Below the pieces are notes generated by a model. That model searched no databases. It was given only the letters and a program-made list of their open reading frames with translations, and was not told where the DNA came from. A DNA stretch of 64,000 nt. It comes from Kitasatospora sp. NBC_00458. Lineage in GTDB: Bacteria > Actinomycetota > Actinomycetes > Streptomycetales > Streptomycetaceae. The translations under genes were made by a program, and so were the position numbers. The stretch spans positions 7,411,001 to 7,475,000 of the forward strand of contig NZ_CP107904.1 of NCBI RefSeq assembly GCF_036013975.1, read 5' to 3'. This document shows positions 21,946 to 30,906 of this stretch, piece after piece (the first letter of the stretch is position 1; the number at the start of each line of letters is the position of its first letter).

Positions 21946-22926
21946 GTGCGGATGGCAAGCGGAGTCGATCTCGTGGTGATCGGGGCGGACGGCGGGCCGG
22001 ACCGCGGCTTCGGCGGGTCGGCGCAGGCGGCGGAGGGCGCCCGGCTGCTGGCCGGCGTCCTGCCCGGGATGTGCTTCGACGCGGGTGCGGCCGGCAGCCG
22101 GGTCACCGTGGTCGAGCCCGGTGCGGACGCCAACGGCATGCTGACCGCCGTCCGGGAGGCGGCCGCCCGTCCGGGCCGGTGGCTGCTGGTCTGCCTGGTC
22201 GGCCAGCTGGTGGCGGACCCGCGCGGGCGGCGGCTCGCCCTGGTGACCGGCGGCTCCACCGCCGACAACGCCTACCGGCGCGGACTGGCCTGGGACTGGG
22301 TGGTCAGCGCGATGGTGCACGGCGACCAGGAGGAGGCGCTGCTGCTGGTCGACGCCGTCGTCGACAAGGACACCTGGACCGCGCTGGAGCGCAGCGGCGG
22401 CGAGGACGGCCTCGGAGAGCTGCTCACCTACTCGCGGGTCCCGCTCTGGGGCCGGATCGGGCGCTACGCCCCCGGCCGCTACACCCCCGGCAGACGCGGG
22501 AGGGACGCCGTGCTGCCGGGTGGCCCGGGCTCGTTCAGCCGGGCGCTCACCACCGTGCTCCAGCAGGGCGTGCCGGGTGCGCCGGCCGCCGTCGGTCCGC
22601 TCGACCTCCAGCCGGCCGTCGGAGCGCTGCTCGACGGCGGCGGGCAGACCGGCGGGCACGGCGGGGGAGCGGGGGCCGGTGCCAGCGGTGGTGCCCCCGG
22701 TGCGGCTGGTGCCCCTGGTGCTCCCGGTGCGGCTGGTGCGCCCGGTGCGCCCGCGAATCACGTCGACGCGCCGGGTGTGCGCCTGCTCGTACCGCCCGAG
22801 GGCGGGCGCCTGCTGATGCGCAATCGGGCCGCGGTGCGGGGCGCATTGGCCGGATTGTCGCTTTCCGAAGAACTGTTGGCCCTTCTGTGGCGGGAAAGTG
22901 CTCCGACGGATCCGCCTTCCGCGTAA
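21946..22926 (+). CDS. Degenerate caspase-like protein, upstream flank of the Tad locus
   Basis: A 326-residue protein. The core (residues about 1-150) contains REAAARPGRWLLVCLVGQLV and GLAWDWVV, then ALLLVDAVVDKDTW. It aligns closely with the core of the protein at 36899-39241. The layout (beta strand, small-Gly turn, later hydrophobic-Asp strand) resembles caspase/CHAT folds, but the usual catalytic Cys and His are not both present. Fold and inactivity are inference. A collagen-like tract of Gly-X-Y units (GAPGAAGAPGAPGAAGAPG) follows at residues about 248-268. GTG 21946 is preferred, with AGGAGG 5 bases upstream. ATG 21952 is 6 bases further on. Confidence 0.6.
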   Translation: MRMASGVDLVVIGADGGPDRGFGGSAQAAEGARLLAGVLPGMCFDAGAAGSRVTVVEPGADANGMLTAVREAAARPGRWLLVCLVGQLVADPRGRRLALVTGGSTADNAYRRGLAWDWVVSAMVHGDQEEALLLVDAVVDKDTWTALERSGGEDGLGELLTYSRVPLWGRIGRYAPGRYTPGRRGRDAVLPGGPGSFSRALTTVLQQGVPGAPAAVGPLDLQPAVGALLDGGGQTGGHGGGAGAGASGGAPGAAGAPGAPGAAGAPGAPANHVDAPGVRLLVPPEGGRLLMRNRAAVRGALAGLSLSEELLALLWRESAPTDPPSA

Positions 22927-23064
22927 GGTCAGGGGGCCCTGGGTGTTGCCGTGAAGGCCCGGTTTGGCGAAGAATCGATGCCCACGGGGGCAACACCGGC
23001 GGGACGGCGGAATTCTTTGGCGGCCACGGACCACACACGTGGTCGGCTGCGACGAGGTGGGGCG

Positions 23065-23688
23065 ATGCGGCAGCGCGGAATTGTGTTGCGCCCTGGGGCG
23101 GTTGGGGTCGGCGGGCTGGTGCTGGCGTTGTCGCTGAGCGCTTGTGCGGCGGGCGGTGGCGGCGGTTCCGTGGAGCGTTTGGGATCCGGCGCGCCCACCG
23201 TCGCGGCGGTGACCCCGGTAACCCCTTCGGGTGGTTCGTCAAACGTCGCTAACGCGCCGACCGACGGACCCGAAGGAGCGGCCGCCCAGGACGTCCTGAG
23301 TGCCTATCAGAACTGGTGGCAGGCCCAGGTGGAGGCGTACGGGCGGACGGATTCGGACGGTTCCCGACTGGAGACCTTCTCCTCGGGGAAGGCGCTCACC
23401 GATGCCCTGGTCAATCTCAAACAGCTCCACGACGCCAAACTGGTGATGATCGGCGGACCACGGAATTCCCCGGTGGTGAAGGCCGTCGATCTGACCACCG
23501 ATCCGAACACGGCCGTGATCGAGGACTGCCTCGACGTGTCGGGCTGGCACCAGGCGGACCCCGCCACACGCGCGGTGAAGGACCCGCCCGACCGGCTCGC
23601 CCGGTACGTCGCGACCGTTTCCCTACGACAGTTCGAAACGCGCTGGCTGATCCACGAGTTCAAGCGGGAGGTGCAACGGACATGCTGA
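23065..23688 (+). CDS. Lipoprotein of the Tad locus
   Basis: A 207-residue predicted lipoprotein. The signal peptide ends in a lipobox LSLSAC, so the lipid-bearing Cys is near residue 30. A Gly/Ser/Pro linker follows, then a mixed domain with WWQAQVEAYGRTDSDGS and ETRWLIHEFKREVQ. The latter part looks like an NTF2/SnoaL-type extracytoplasmic domain, a tentative reading. ATG 23065 has GAGG upstream; the frame extends to 22951. The stop overlaps the next start by 7 bases (ATGCTGA). It is the first gene of the coupled secretion set. Confidence 0.72.
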   Translation: MRQRGIVLRPGAVGVGGLVLALSLSACAAGGGGGSVERLGSGAPTVAAVTPVTPSGGSSNVANAPTDGPEGAAAQDVLSAYQNWWQAQVEAYGRTDSDGSRLETFSSGKALTDALVNLKQLHDAKLVMIGGPRNSPVVKAVDLTTDPNTAVIEDCLDVSGWHQADPATRAVKDPPDRLARYVATVSLRQFETRWLIHEFKREVQRTC

Positions 23689-24623
23689 AACCGGTACGGC
23701 GATTGATGGTCGGCACACCCTTGTTCGCCGGATTGCTGTTATCCCCTGCGGTGCCCGCGGCGGCGGAGCCGACCCCCACCGGGGGCGCCACCCGCTGCGA
23801 GGTGAACGTGATCTGCACGGGGACGGAGGACCCGGGCACCAAGCCCACCCCCGGCGGTGGGGGGACGGGGGGCACCGGGGGGAGTTCGAGCGGGCCGCAG
23901 GTGTGCACCTGGAACGGCCAGCCCCTCGCGTGCAGCGACCCGGTGCTGGGCTGGTTCAGCGCCTCGACGGGCTGCTACTACCGGATCCTCAGCCCGCAGC
24001 CCGCGGAGGGCGATCCCGCCTGGGAGGGGCACAAGCCCTCCGACGGGGCGGTCTACAACGCGACCTGCCGCTACCCCGACAACAGCGGGCAGAGCCCCAC
24101 GCTGCCGAGGTTCTTCGCCCAGGCGCCCGCCGGCCCCCCGCCGGACAACCCGGCCCAGCTGGCCCGGCAGGCCAGGGACCGGATCGCCTTCCCGAAGCCC
24201 AAGCCGGGCACCGCCCCCAAGGGCGACTCCGTGGTGGGCGCCCCGCTCTGGCTCTGGCTGGAGAACGCGCAGGCCCCGGCCCCGGTGTCGGTCTCCGGCA
24301 ACACCCTCACCGTGACGGTCACCCCGCGCCTGGACTGGGTGGAGTGGAAGTTCGGCGACGGGACGAAGGAGCGCTGCGCGGGCAAGGCCGCCGCCGGCAC
24401 CCCGTACGACCCGAAGTACGGCAACAGCCCCTCGCCCACCTGCGGCCACGTCTTCACGTCCGGTTCGGGCACCAAGAAGGACGGCCTGTTCCACGGGACC
24501 GTCACGGCCCAGTGGGTCGGCGTGGTCACGGTGACCGGGGGCACCCAGCGGGTCGACCCGATCGAACTGCCGCTGACCGAGACCCTCCAGTTCCGGGTGG
24601 CCGAGGTGCAGGTCCTCAACTAG
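23682..24623 (+). CDS. Secreted PKD-like protein of the Tad locus
   Basis: A 313-residue exported protein. Residues 1-28 form a signal peptide ending AVPAAAEP. A Gly/Thr-rich linker leads into a Cys-containing region (CTWNGQPLACSDPVLGWF, TGCYYRI, NATCRYPD) that may form disulfides. The C-terminal half contains DWVEWKFGDGTKERC, the turn seen in PKD domains, and ends in beta strands. A surface role in the pilus-like apparatus is inferred from position. Starts at ATG 23682, 7 bases before the previous stop ends. Confidence 0.7.
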   Translation: MLKPVRRLMVGTPLFAGLLLSPAVPAAAEPTPTGGATRCEVNVICTGTEDPGTKPTPGGGGTGGTGGSSSGPQVCTWNGQPLACSDPVLGWFSASTGCYYRILSPQPAEGDPAWEGHKPSDGAVYNATCRYPDNSGQSPTLPRFFAQAPAGPPPDNPAQLARQARDRIAFPKPKPGTAPKGDSVVGAPLWLWLENAQAPAPVSVSGNTLTVTVTPRLDWVEWKFGDGTKERCAGKAAAGTPYDPKYGNSPSPTCGHVFTSGSGTKKDGLFHGTVTAQWVGVVTVTGGTQRVDPIELPLTETLQFRVAEVQVLN

Positions 24624-24681
24624 CCGCCCCGGCACGCACACCCAGCAACCCGACGAACGACGCGAGAGAGGCCCAAGCCCG

Positions 24682-25617
24682 GTGGAGAACCGTACCTTTG
24701 CCACGCCGGGGTCCGGCACGTCCGCCACGGCGACCGCGACCGCCGGGTCCGCGCCCGTGGCCGTCCCGGAGCAGGGGCGCGGCGGGCCGCGCACCCCCGG
24801 GCGGGCGCTCGGCGCGCGCCGCCGGCGGCCCGCCGTGCTGGCGATGGCGGTGGCCCTGATAGCCGCGGGCGGGCTGGGCGGTGCCGTGCTCTACAACAGC
24901 ACCGGCCAGCGGGTCGCGGTGCTGGCGCTCGCCCGTGACGTGCCGTGGGGGCAGACGCTGACCGCCGCCGACCTGGTGGTGGTGCGGATCGCCGGAGACC
25001 CGGCGCTCACCCCGCTGTCCGCGGCCGACCGGGACAAGGCGGTCGGGATGCGGGCCACCACCGACCTGCACCGCGGCGGACTGCTCACCAAGAAGGACCT
25101 GGCGCAGTCGCTCGTCCTCCAGCCGGGCCAGCTCCTGGTCGGCGTCTCGGCCAAGCGCACCCAGCTGCCCGCCACCAGGCTCCAGTCCGGCACGCCGGTC
25201 CTCGTGGTGTACACCGCCGACAGCAACCGGGCCGAGTCGCTCGCCGCCACCGTGTACACGGTCGGCCGGGTGGAGAGCGACGGCAGCCAGGTCTTCGACG
25301 CCGTGGTCGCCGAGGCGGACGCCAACCGGCTGGCCGCCTGGGTGGCCAGCGGTCGGATCCAGGTGATCGTGGCTCCGCGGCCCGCGGCCGGAGCGGCCCC
25401 GTCCGGTTCCGCGGCCTCCGGGGCGCCGGTCGCGGGGTCACCGGCGGCCGGAGCACCGACGACCGGGGCACCGGCCGGCGGAGCACCCGCGGCGACCCCC
25501 TCGGCGGCGGCACCGTCCGGAGCGCGCCCCGCGACGGGCGCGCCGACCGGCGCGGCCCCCGCCGGGACCCCCGCCGGAACCCCGGGCGGCGCACCGGCCG
25601 GGGCGGGTGGGGCCTGA
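24682..25617 (+). CDS. SAF-domain protein (CpaB/RcpC-like)
   Basis: A 311-residue protein with a basic N-terminus, one membrane helix (residues about 51-70) and a SAF domain from about 76 to 135 (VLALARDVPWGQTLTAADLVVVRI, DLHRGGLLTKKDL). A second beta region is near residue 150. CpaB/RcpC proteins assemble on the outer side of Tad systems. The C-terminal 75 residues are Ala/Pro/Gly-rich low complexity. GTG 24682 starts it. The ATPase gene begins one base after its stop. Confidence 0.78.
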   Translation: MENRTFATPGSGTSATATATAGSAPVAVPEQGRGGPRTPGRALGARRRRPAVLAMAVALIAAGGLGGAVLYNSTGQRVAVLALARDVPWGQTLTAADLVVVRIAGDPALTPLSAADRDKAVGMRATTDLHRGGLLTKKDLAQSLVLQPGQLLVGVSAKRTQLPATRLQSGTPVLVVYTADSNRAESLAATVYTVGRVESDGSQVFDAVVAEADANRLAAWVASGRIQVIVAPRPAAGAAPSGSAASGAPVAGSPAAGAPTTGAPAGGAPAATPSAAAPSGARPATGAPTGAAPAGTPAGTPGGAPAGAGGA

Positions 25618-25618
25618 G

Positions 25619-27034
25619 ATGGCCGTCATCGCGGTGGTCGGCGGCCCGGGGGCGCCGGGCGCCACCACGACGGCGCTGGCGCTGCTGCTGGCCTGGCCGC
25701 TGCAGCCCGGCCGCCGGGTCCTGCTCGTCGAGTGCGACCCGGACGGCGGCGCGGTGCTGGCCGGGGCCCTGGAGGGCCGGGTCGAGGCGGTGTACGGGCT
25801 GCGCAACCTCGCCATCGCCGACCGGCGCGGGCTGCTCGCCCAGGCGCTCTGGGAGCAGCTGATCGACCTCTCGCCCGAGGGCAACGCCGAGCGCCTCCTG
25901 CTGCCCGGCCTCACCGACCCCGTCCAGGCGCCCGGGCTCGCCTACACCTGGGAGCCGCTGATGGAGGTGCTGCACGGGCTGGAGCCGCAGGGCTACGACG
26001 TCCTCCTCGACCTCGGCCGCTCCGGCGCCACCGGCACCAGCGCGGTGCTGGCCCGCCGGGCCGACGTGGTGGCGGCCACCGTGCGCACCACCCTGCGCGG
26101 GCTGAGCGCCGCCCGGCCCCGGCTGGCCGCGCTCGCCGAGGACCTGGGCACGGCCGGTACCGGCACGGACTCGCTGGGCCTGCTGCTGGTCGCCGAGGGT
26201 CCGTACTCGGGGGCCGAGGTGTCCCGGGAGTTCGGGCTGCCGGTGCTCGGGCTGCTGCCGCACGCGCAGCGCACCGCCCGGGTGCTCTCGGACGGCGGGG
26301 ACGTCACGGACCGCCGGTTCGTCCGCTCCGAGCTGATGCGCACCGCCCGTTCGGCCGCGGACGAGCTGCAGCAGGCGGTCCGCCGGCGGCGCCAGCGGCT
26401 GGCGCCCGGTGCCGCGGCGGCCCGGCCCGCCCAGCTCGCCCCGGGCACGGGCGCGGGCACCGGCCCGGGTCCGGCGCCGGACCGCGGGCAGGCCGCCGCG
26501 GGACCGTCGGGTGGCGCGGCCCCGGCGCCGGAGCGCGCCGACGGGCCCGGGCACGCGTACGCGCCGCCGCAGGTGCCGCAGCCCGCCCAGCCGTACGGTC
26601 CGGTGGCGCCGGTGATCACCACCGGGCCGGTCGCGCCGCTCGCCGGGCTGGCGCCGCAGCCGGCCGCGCCCGCGCCGTTCCCCGGGCACGGCGGGCCGCC
26701 CGGGGAACAGCCGCAGCAGGCCCAGCAGGCCCAGCAGTACGGCGGCCGGCCGTACCCCGCGCAGCAGTACCAGGAACACCCGGCGCAGCCGTACGCGGCC
26801 CAGCCGTACCCGGGGCAGCAGTACGGCGCCCAGCAGTACCCGACCCCGTACGCGGCCCCGCAGCCCGGCCAGTACCCCGCCCAGCCCCAGCCCCACCCCG
26901 CCCAGCCCCGTCCGGGCGCCGGTCCCGGCCCGGCCGCGGGCGCGCCGGAGCAGCCGCACGGGCCCGCCCACCAGGCGTACGCCGCCCCGCCCCGGGACCA
27001 TCTCGCCCAGACGGAGGTGCTCCGTGCGCGGTAG
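25619..27034 (+). CDS. TadZ/CpaE-like ParA-family protein
   Basis: A 471-residue protein. Residues 1-250 form a ParA/MinD-like fold: IAVVGGPGAPGATTTALAL, LLVECDPDGGAVL, DVLLDLGRSG. TadZ localises the secretion machine. The P-loop lacks both Lys residues of the deviant Walker A, so ATP hydrolysis is doubtful. Residues 260-471 are disordered and rich in Pro, Ala, Gln and Tyr, with repeated QPYPGQQYGAQQY-like units. Such a tail could mediate clustering. ATG 25619 follows the previous stop by one base. It overlaps the TadA start by 11 bases. Confidence 0.8.
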   Translation: MAVIAVVGGPGAPGATTTALALLLAWPLQPGRRVLLVECDPDGGAVLAGALEGRVEAVYGLRNLAIADRRGLLAQALWEQLIDLSPEGNAERLLLPGLTDPVQAPGLAYTWEPLMEVLHGLEPQGYDVLLDLGRSGATGTSAVLARRADVVAATVRTTLRGLSAARPRLAALAEDLGTAGTGTDSLGLLLVAEGPYSGAEVSREFGLPVLGLLPHAQRTARVLSDGGDVTDRRFVRSELMRTARSAADELQQAVRRRRQRLAPGAAAARPAQLAPGTGAGTGPGPAPDRGQAAAGPSGGAAPAPERADGPGHAYAPPQVPQPAQPYGPVAPVITTGPVAPLAGLAPQPAAPAPFPGHGGPPGEQPQQAQQAQQYGGRPYPAQQYQEHPAQPYAAQPYPGQQYGAQQYPTPYAAPQPGQYPAQPQPHPAQPRPGAGPGPAAGAPEQPHGPAHQAYAAPPRDHLAQTEVLRAR

Positions 27035-28664
27035 CCCCCTGCACCAGAAGCCGGCCGCCGACCCCGCCGCGCTGCCCTGGTCGACCCCCCTGCCCGGCCC
27101 CGTCACGCCCAACCCCGTCACGCCCAACCCCGTCACACCGGGCCCCGTCGCCCCGGCCGGCCCGCAGCCCGTGCAGCCCGGCGCCCACCAGCCCGGCGTC
27201 CACCAGGGCGGCGCGGCGAACGCCACCGCCGTCCCCTCCCAGCTGCCCTCGCTCGACCGGCGCGGCGCCGGCACCCGCCCGGCCGTCGACCCCCAGGTGG
27301 CGCGCGAGCTCAAGCGCCAGGTCGCCGCCGAACTCCACCAGCAGATCACCCGGCTGACCGCGGGCTCCGGCACCGAGCCGGACCGCGCCACCCGCCGCCA
27401 GCGCGGCCGCGCCCTGATCGAGGAGGCCGTCGCCCGCTGGTCCGACGCCTACGCGCAGACCCACGGCATCCCGCCCACCCGCGACCAGGACCGCGCCCTC
27501 GCCGAGGCCGTCTTCGACCTGCTCTTCCGGGCCGGCCGGCTCCAGCCCTACCTCGACGACCCGGAGATCGAGAACATCCTGATCAACGGCTGCGACGACG
27601 TCTGGGTCTCCCGGGTCCACCAGCCGCTGCGCCAGGTCCCGCCGGTCGCCGACAGCGACGCCGAACTCGTCGAACTGCTCCAGGACCTGGCCCGCCAGCA
27701 CGGCGGCGGCGAACGCTCCCTCTCCACCGCCAGCCCCACCCTCGCGCTGCGCCTGGAGGGCGGCATGCGCCTCCAGGCGCTGACCGAGGTCACCCCGCGC
27801 CCGTACGTGGCGATCCGCCGCCACCGGGTGGCCTCCGCGACGCTGCCCGAGATGGTCCGGCTCGGCACCCTGGACACCACGCTGGCCGCCTTCCTGGCCT
27901 CCGCCATCCGGGCCCGGAAGAACGTCATGATCACCGGCACCCAGGGCGTCGGCAAGACCAGCCTGCTGCGCGCGATGGCCGCCGAGATCCCGCCGGACGA
28001 GCGGATCGGCACCCTGGAGTCGGAGTTCGAGCTCTGGCTGCACACCCTCGGCCACCTGCGCCAGGTCGTGCCGATGGAGGCCCGCGAGGGCAATGGCGAA
28101 CGCGTCGACGGCCGTTCGGCGGGCGAACTGACCATCGGCGACCTGATCCCGGCCGCGCTGCGGATGACCCTCTCCCGGATCATCGTCGGCGAGGTCCGCT
28201 CCGGCGAGGTCGTCCCGATGCTGCGGGTCATGACCAACGGCGAGGGCGGCTCGATGTGCACCCTGCACGCCCGCGGCCCGCACATGGTCGTCGACCGCAT
28301 CGCCGAACTCTGCCTGGAGTACGGCTCGCACATGACCGACGCGCTCGCCTACCGGCTCACCGCCAACGCGGTCGACCTCATCGTGCACGTGGCGATGGTC
28401 GACGAGACGCCCGTCGGCGGCCGCCGGCACCGCTTCGTCTCGCACGTCCTGGAGGTGACCGGCCTCGGCGAGAGCGGCCGGCCCGCGCTGAACACCGTGT
28501 TCGGCCCGCGCCCCGAGCTCGGCGAGCCGCGCGCCGTCCCGCACACCCCGCCGCAGTGCCTGGACGACCTGCGCCGGGCCGGCTTCGACGCGGCGCTGCT
28601 CGGCTCCCGGTACGGCAGTTGGGCCGCACCGCTCCAGCTCCGGATCGGCGGTGGCGCCCGATGA
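27024..28664 (+). CDS. tadA: TadA/CpaF-type secretion ATPase
   Basis: A 546-residue secretion ATPase of the VirB11/CpaF type, the motor for pilus assembly. After a Pro-rich lead with three PVTPNPVTPNPVTPGPV-like repeats, the CpaF N-domain appears (LDDPEIENILINGCDDVWVSR). The Walker A is GTQGVGKTS at about residues 305-313. Acidic box LESEFELWL, Walker B RIIVGEVRSGEV and the His-box STLHARG-like region (SMCTLHARGP) follow. All core ATPase motifs are intact. GTG 27024 overlaps tadZ, and the stop overlaps the tadB start. Confidence 0.9.
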   Translation: MRGSPLHQKPAADPAALPWSTPLPGPVTPNPVTPNPVTPGPVAPAGPQPVQPGAHQPGVHQGGAANATAVPSQLPSLDRRGAGTRPAVDPQVARELKRQVAAELHQQITRLTAGSGTEPDRATRRQRGRALIEEAVARWSDAYAQTHGIPPTRDQDRALAEAVFDLLFRAGRLQPYLDDPEIENILINGCDDVWVSRVHQPLRQVPPVADSDAELVELLQDLARQHGGGERSLSTASPTLALRLEGGMRLQALTEVTPRPYVAIRRHRVASATLPEMVRLGTLDTTLAAFLASAIRARKNVMITGTQGVGKTSLLRAMAAEIPPDERIGTLESEFELWLHTLGHLRQVVPMEAREGNGERVDGRSAGELTIGDLIPAALRMTLSRIIVGEVRSGEVVPMLRVMTNGEGGSMCTLHARGPHMVVDRIAELCLEYGSHMTDALAYRLTANAVDLIVHVAMVDETPVGGRRHRFVSHVLEVTGLGESGRPALNTVFGPRPELGEPRAVPHTPPQCLDDLRRAGFDAALLGSRYGSWAAPLQLRIGGGAR

Positions 28665-29686
28665 TGCCGCTCTTCGTGCTCTGCGGCCTGCTCCTCACGG
28701 GCGGCCTGGTCACCCTGGTGGTCTGGGCCCGCGGCAGCGACCCGGCCGCCCCGCAGGAGGAGCGGGGGACCGGCAACCCGCTGGGCGGCCGGCTGCACGT
28801 GTGGTGGTACGGCGCGCCCGGCACCGCCACGGGCCGGATCGTCCGGCTGCGCCGGATCCAGCTGCCGCTCGCGCTGGCCGGCGCGCCGCTCGGCTGGCTG
28901 TTCACCGGGATCCCGCTGGTCGCCCTGCTGGTGCCGCTGGCCGTCTTCGGCCTGCCCTGGCTGTTCGACACCACCCGCTCGGACACCGACCGGATCGAGC
29001 GCCTGGAGGCGCTCTCCGAGTGGACCCAGCGGATCGCCGACGTCCTGCTGCTCGGGGTCGGCCTCAACCAGGCCATCGTCACCAGCCGCCGCACCGCGCC
29101 CGCCGCGATCGAGGACGAGGTCGGCGAGCTGGCCGCCCGGCTGCAGGCCCGCTGGCGGCCGGAGGAGGCGCTGCGCGCCTTCGCCGACAGCATGGCCGAC
29201 GCCACCGCCGACAAGGTGCTCGCCGCGTTGCTGCTGCGCTCCGGCGACAGCGGGCCCGGCCTGGCCCGGGCGCTCTCCGACATGGCCGAGTCGGTGCGCG
29301 AGGAGGTCCGCCAGCGACGCACCATCGAGGCCGACCGGGCCAAGCACCGCACCACCATCCGCTGGCTGGTCGGCATCATCGTGCTGGTCGTCACGCTCGG
29401 CTCGTTCAACACCGAGTACACCCGCCCGTACAGCACCGTGCTCGGCCAGAGCGTGCTCGCCGTGGTCGCCGCGCTGTTCGTGGCGGTGATCGCCTGGATG
29501 CGGGCGCTGGCCGCGCACCCGCCGGTGCCGCGGCTGCTGGAGCTGGACCGGCGCAGCCGGACCGGCCGGGCGATGCGGGGCGGGAACGCCCCCGAGGACG
29601 GCGCGGACGGCTCCGCTCCCACCGGCACCGCTGCTCCCGCCGGTGCCGCCGACGGCGGGGCCCGGCCGCTCGGGGAGGCGCGATGA
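28661..29686 (+). CDS. tadB: TadB-like inner-membrane platform protein
   Basis: A 341-residue T2SSF-domain protein. One helix at the N-terminus, a pair at about residues 65-105, the cytoplasmic F domain (IADVLLLGVGLNQAIVTSRR, LAALLLRSGDSGPGLARALSDMAESV), and two helices near residues 230-285. It forms the platform on which the TadA ATPase acts. A low-complexity tail follows. ATG 28661 sits inside the tadA stop (ATGA). The frame upstream of this point is not coding. Confidence 0.86.
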   Translation: MMPLFVLCGLLLTGGLVTLVVWARGSDPAAPQEERGTGNPLGGRLHVWWYGAPGTATGRIVRLRRIQLPLALAGAPLGWLFTGIPLVALLVPLAVFGLPWLFDTTRSDTDRIERLEALSEWTQRIADVLLLGVGLNQAIVTSRRTAPAAIEDEVGELAARLQARWRPEEALRAFADSMADATADKVLAALLLRSGDSGPGLARALSDMAESVREEVRQRRTIEADRAKHRTTIRWLVGIIVLVVTLGSFNTEYTRPYSTVLGQSVLAVVAALFVAVIAWMRALAAHPPVPRLLELDRRSRTGRAMRGGNAPEDGADGSAPTGTAAPAGAADGGARPLGEAR

Positions 29687-30561
29687 TCTCCCCGTGGTCC
29701 GTCCTGGCCGGCGCCGCCGCGGCCGGCGGCATCGCCCTGCTGATCGCCGAACTCCGCCCCGCCCCGCCCGACCTGGGCCAGGCGCTGGACCGGCTGCACC
29801 GCACCCCCGCGGACCGGACCCCCGATCCGGAGGAGCGGCCGCGCTGGTACGACCGGATCGGCGAGCGCTCGGTCAACCTGCGGGGGGTGCGGATCCCGGA
29901 GCGCGACCTGGCGCTGATCGGCCGCACCCCGGCCCGGTTCATGGCGCACAAGCTGATGTTCGCCCTGGTCGGCCTCGTGCTGCCGCCCTACCTGGTGGTG
30001 GCGGCGCTGCTGCTGGACATGAGCCTGCCGTTCGCGCTGCCGCTGCTGGTCGGGCCGCTGCTGGCCGGGCTGTTCTGGTTCGTCCCGGACGCCATCGTGC
30101 GCGGCGAGGCCAAGGAGGCCCGCGTCGAGTACCTGCACGGCGTCGCCGCCTACCTGGAGCTGGTGGCGATGGAACGGGCCGCCGACCTCGGTCCGGCCGA
30201 AGCGCTGCGCCGGGCTGCGACGGTCGGCCGGGGCGCGGTGTTCCGGCGGATCAGGGACGCGCTGGACCGCGCCGCCACCGACCGGCTGCCGCCCTGGGCC
30301 GGACTGGACGCGCTGGCGGTCGAGTTGGGGCTCACCCCACTGCAGGACGTGGCCGACATCATGCGGCTCTCCGGTACCGACGGCGCCGCCGTCTACGACA
30401 CGCTGCGCGCCCGGGCCAAGGGCCTGCGCGGTGAACTGCTCGCCGAGGACCTCGCCCGGGCCAACTCCGACAGCGAGCGGATGGTCGCGCCGGGGGCCGC
30501 ACTGACGCTGCTGATGACCGTGCTGATCATCTACCCCGCGCTGCACAAGATGCTCAACTGA
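29683..30561 (+). CDS. tadC: TadC-like inner-membrane platform protein
   Basis: A 292-residue T2SSF-domain protein pairing with TadB. Helices lie near residues 3-22, 90-135 and at the C-terminus (ALTLLMTVLIIYPALHKML). The cytoplasmic domain reads YLHGVAAYLELVAMERAADLGPAEALRRAA and DVADIMRLSGTDGAAVYDTLRARAKGLRGE. ATG 29683 overlaps the tadB stop (ATGA). The usual family length is about 300 residues. Confidence 0.86.
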   Translation: MISPWSVLAGAAAAGGIALLIAELRPAPPDLGQALDRLHRTPADRTPDPEERPRWYDRIGERSVNLRGVRIPERDLALIGRTPARFMAHKLMFALVGLVLPPYLVVAALLLDMSLPFALPLLVGPLLAGLFWFVPDAIVRGEAKEARVEYLHGVAAYLELVAMERAADLGPAEALRRAATVGRGAVFRRIRDALDRAATDRLPPWAGLDALAVELGLTPLQDVADIMRLSGTDGAAVYDTLRARAKGLRGELLAEDLARANSDSERMVAPGAALTLLMTVLIIYPALHKMLN

Positions 30562-30571
30562 CCAGCCCGCC

Positions 30572-30592
30572 ACGGAGGTCAGCAACCTCCGT
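30572..30592 (+). promoter_or_regulatory. Hairpin between tadC and the pilin gene
   Basis: ACGGAGGT and ACCTCCGT form an 8-bp stem around CAGCA in the 63-base gap before the pilin-like gene. It also shelters a GGAGG. It may protect or partly terminate the mRNA so that pilin and machinery are made at different levels. Confidence 0.5.
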
Positions 30593-30624
30593 CACCACCA
30601 CCACACACCCCTTGGGAGTGCCTG

Positions 30625-30906
30625 ATGAACACTCGCCTCACGTACCTGTCGGCCAGACTGCTGGGACCCGTCCTGCTACCGGTCCGCTTCGCCGTGCTGA
30701 TGTTCCACTTCCGGATGGGCCGGGTGCGGGCCGCCCGCGCGCGCGGCGACCGGGGCGCCATCAGCATCGAACTCGCGCTCGCCGTCATCGCGCTGGTGTT
30801 CGTCGCCGGCCTGGTCGCGACGGCGCTGTACGCCCTGAACAAGAAGGTCGTCGACAAGGTCAACGAGGACCCGAACCTGCCCGGGGCCGGTGGACCGACC
30901 CCGTGA
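30625..30906 (+). CDS. Pilin-like peptide with type IV prepilin signal
   Basis: A 93-residue peptide. A 44-residue positively charged leader ends RGDRG, then AISIELALAVIALVF. Cleavage after Gly44 would place Glu at +5, the canonical type IV prepilin pattern. The hydrophobic helix runs to about residue 70 and a short charged tail follows. The long leader is unusual for Flp pilins. A prepilin peptidase is needed to process it but none is in the window. The stop overlaps the next start (GTGA). GGGAG precedes the ATG by 6 bases. Confidence 0.75.
   Translation: MNTRLTYLSARLLGPVLLPVRFAVLMFHFRMGRVRAARARGDRGAISIELALAVIALVFVAGLVATALYALNKKVVDKVNEDPNLPGAGGPTP

Noticed and set aside
24682..25617. SAF protein as a sialic-acid synthase or flagellar FlgA protein
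   Set aside because: There is no NeuB-type catalytic domain and no flagellar gene; the position next to TadZ fits CpaB/RcpC.
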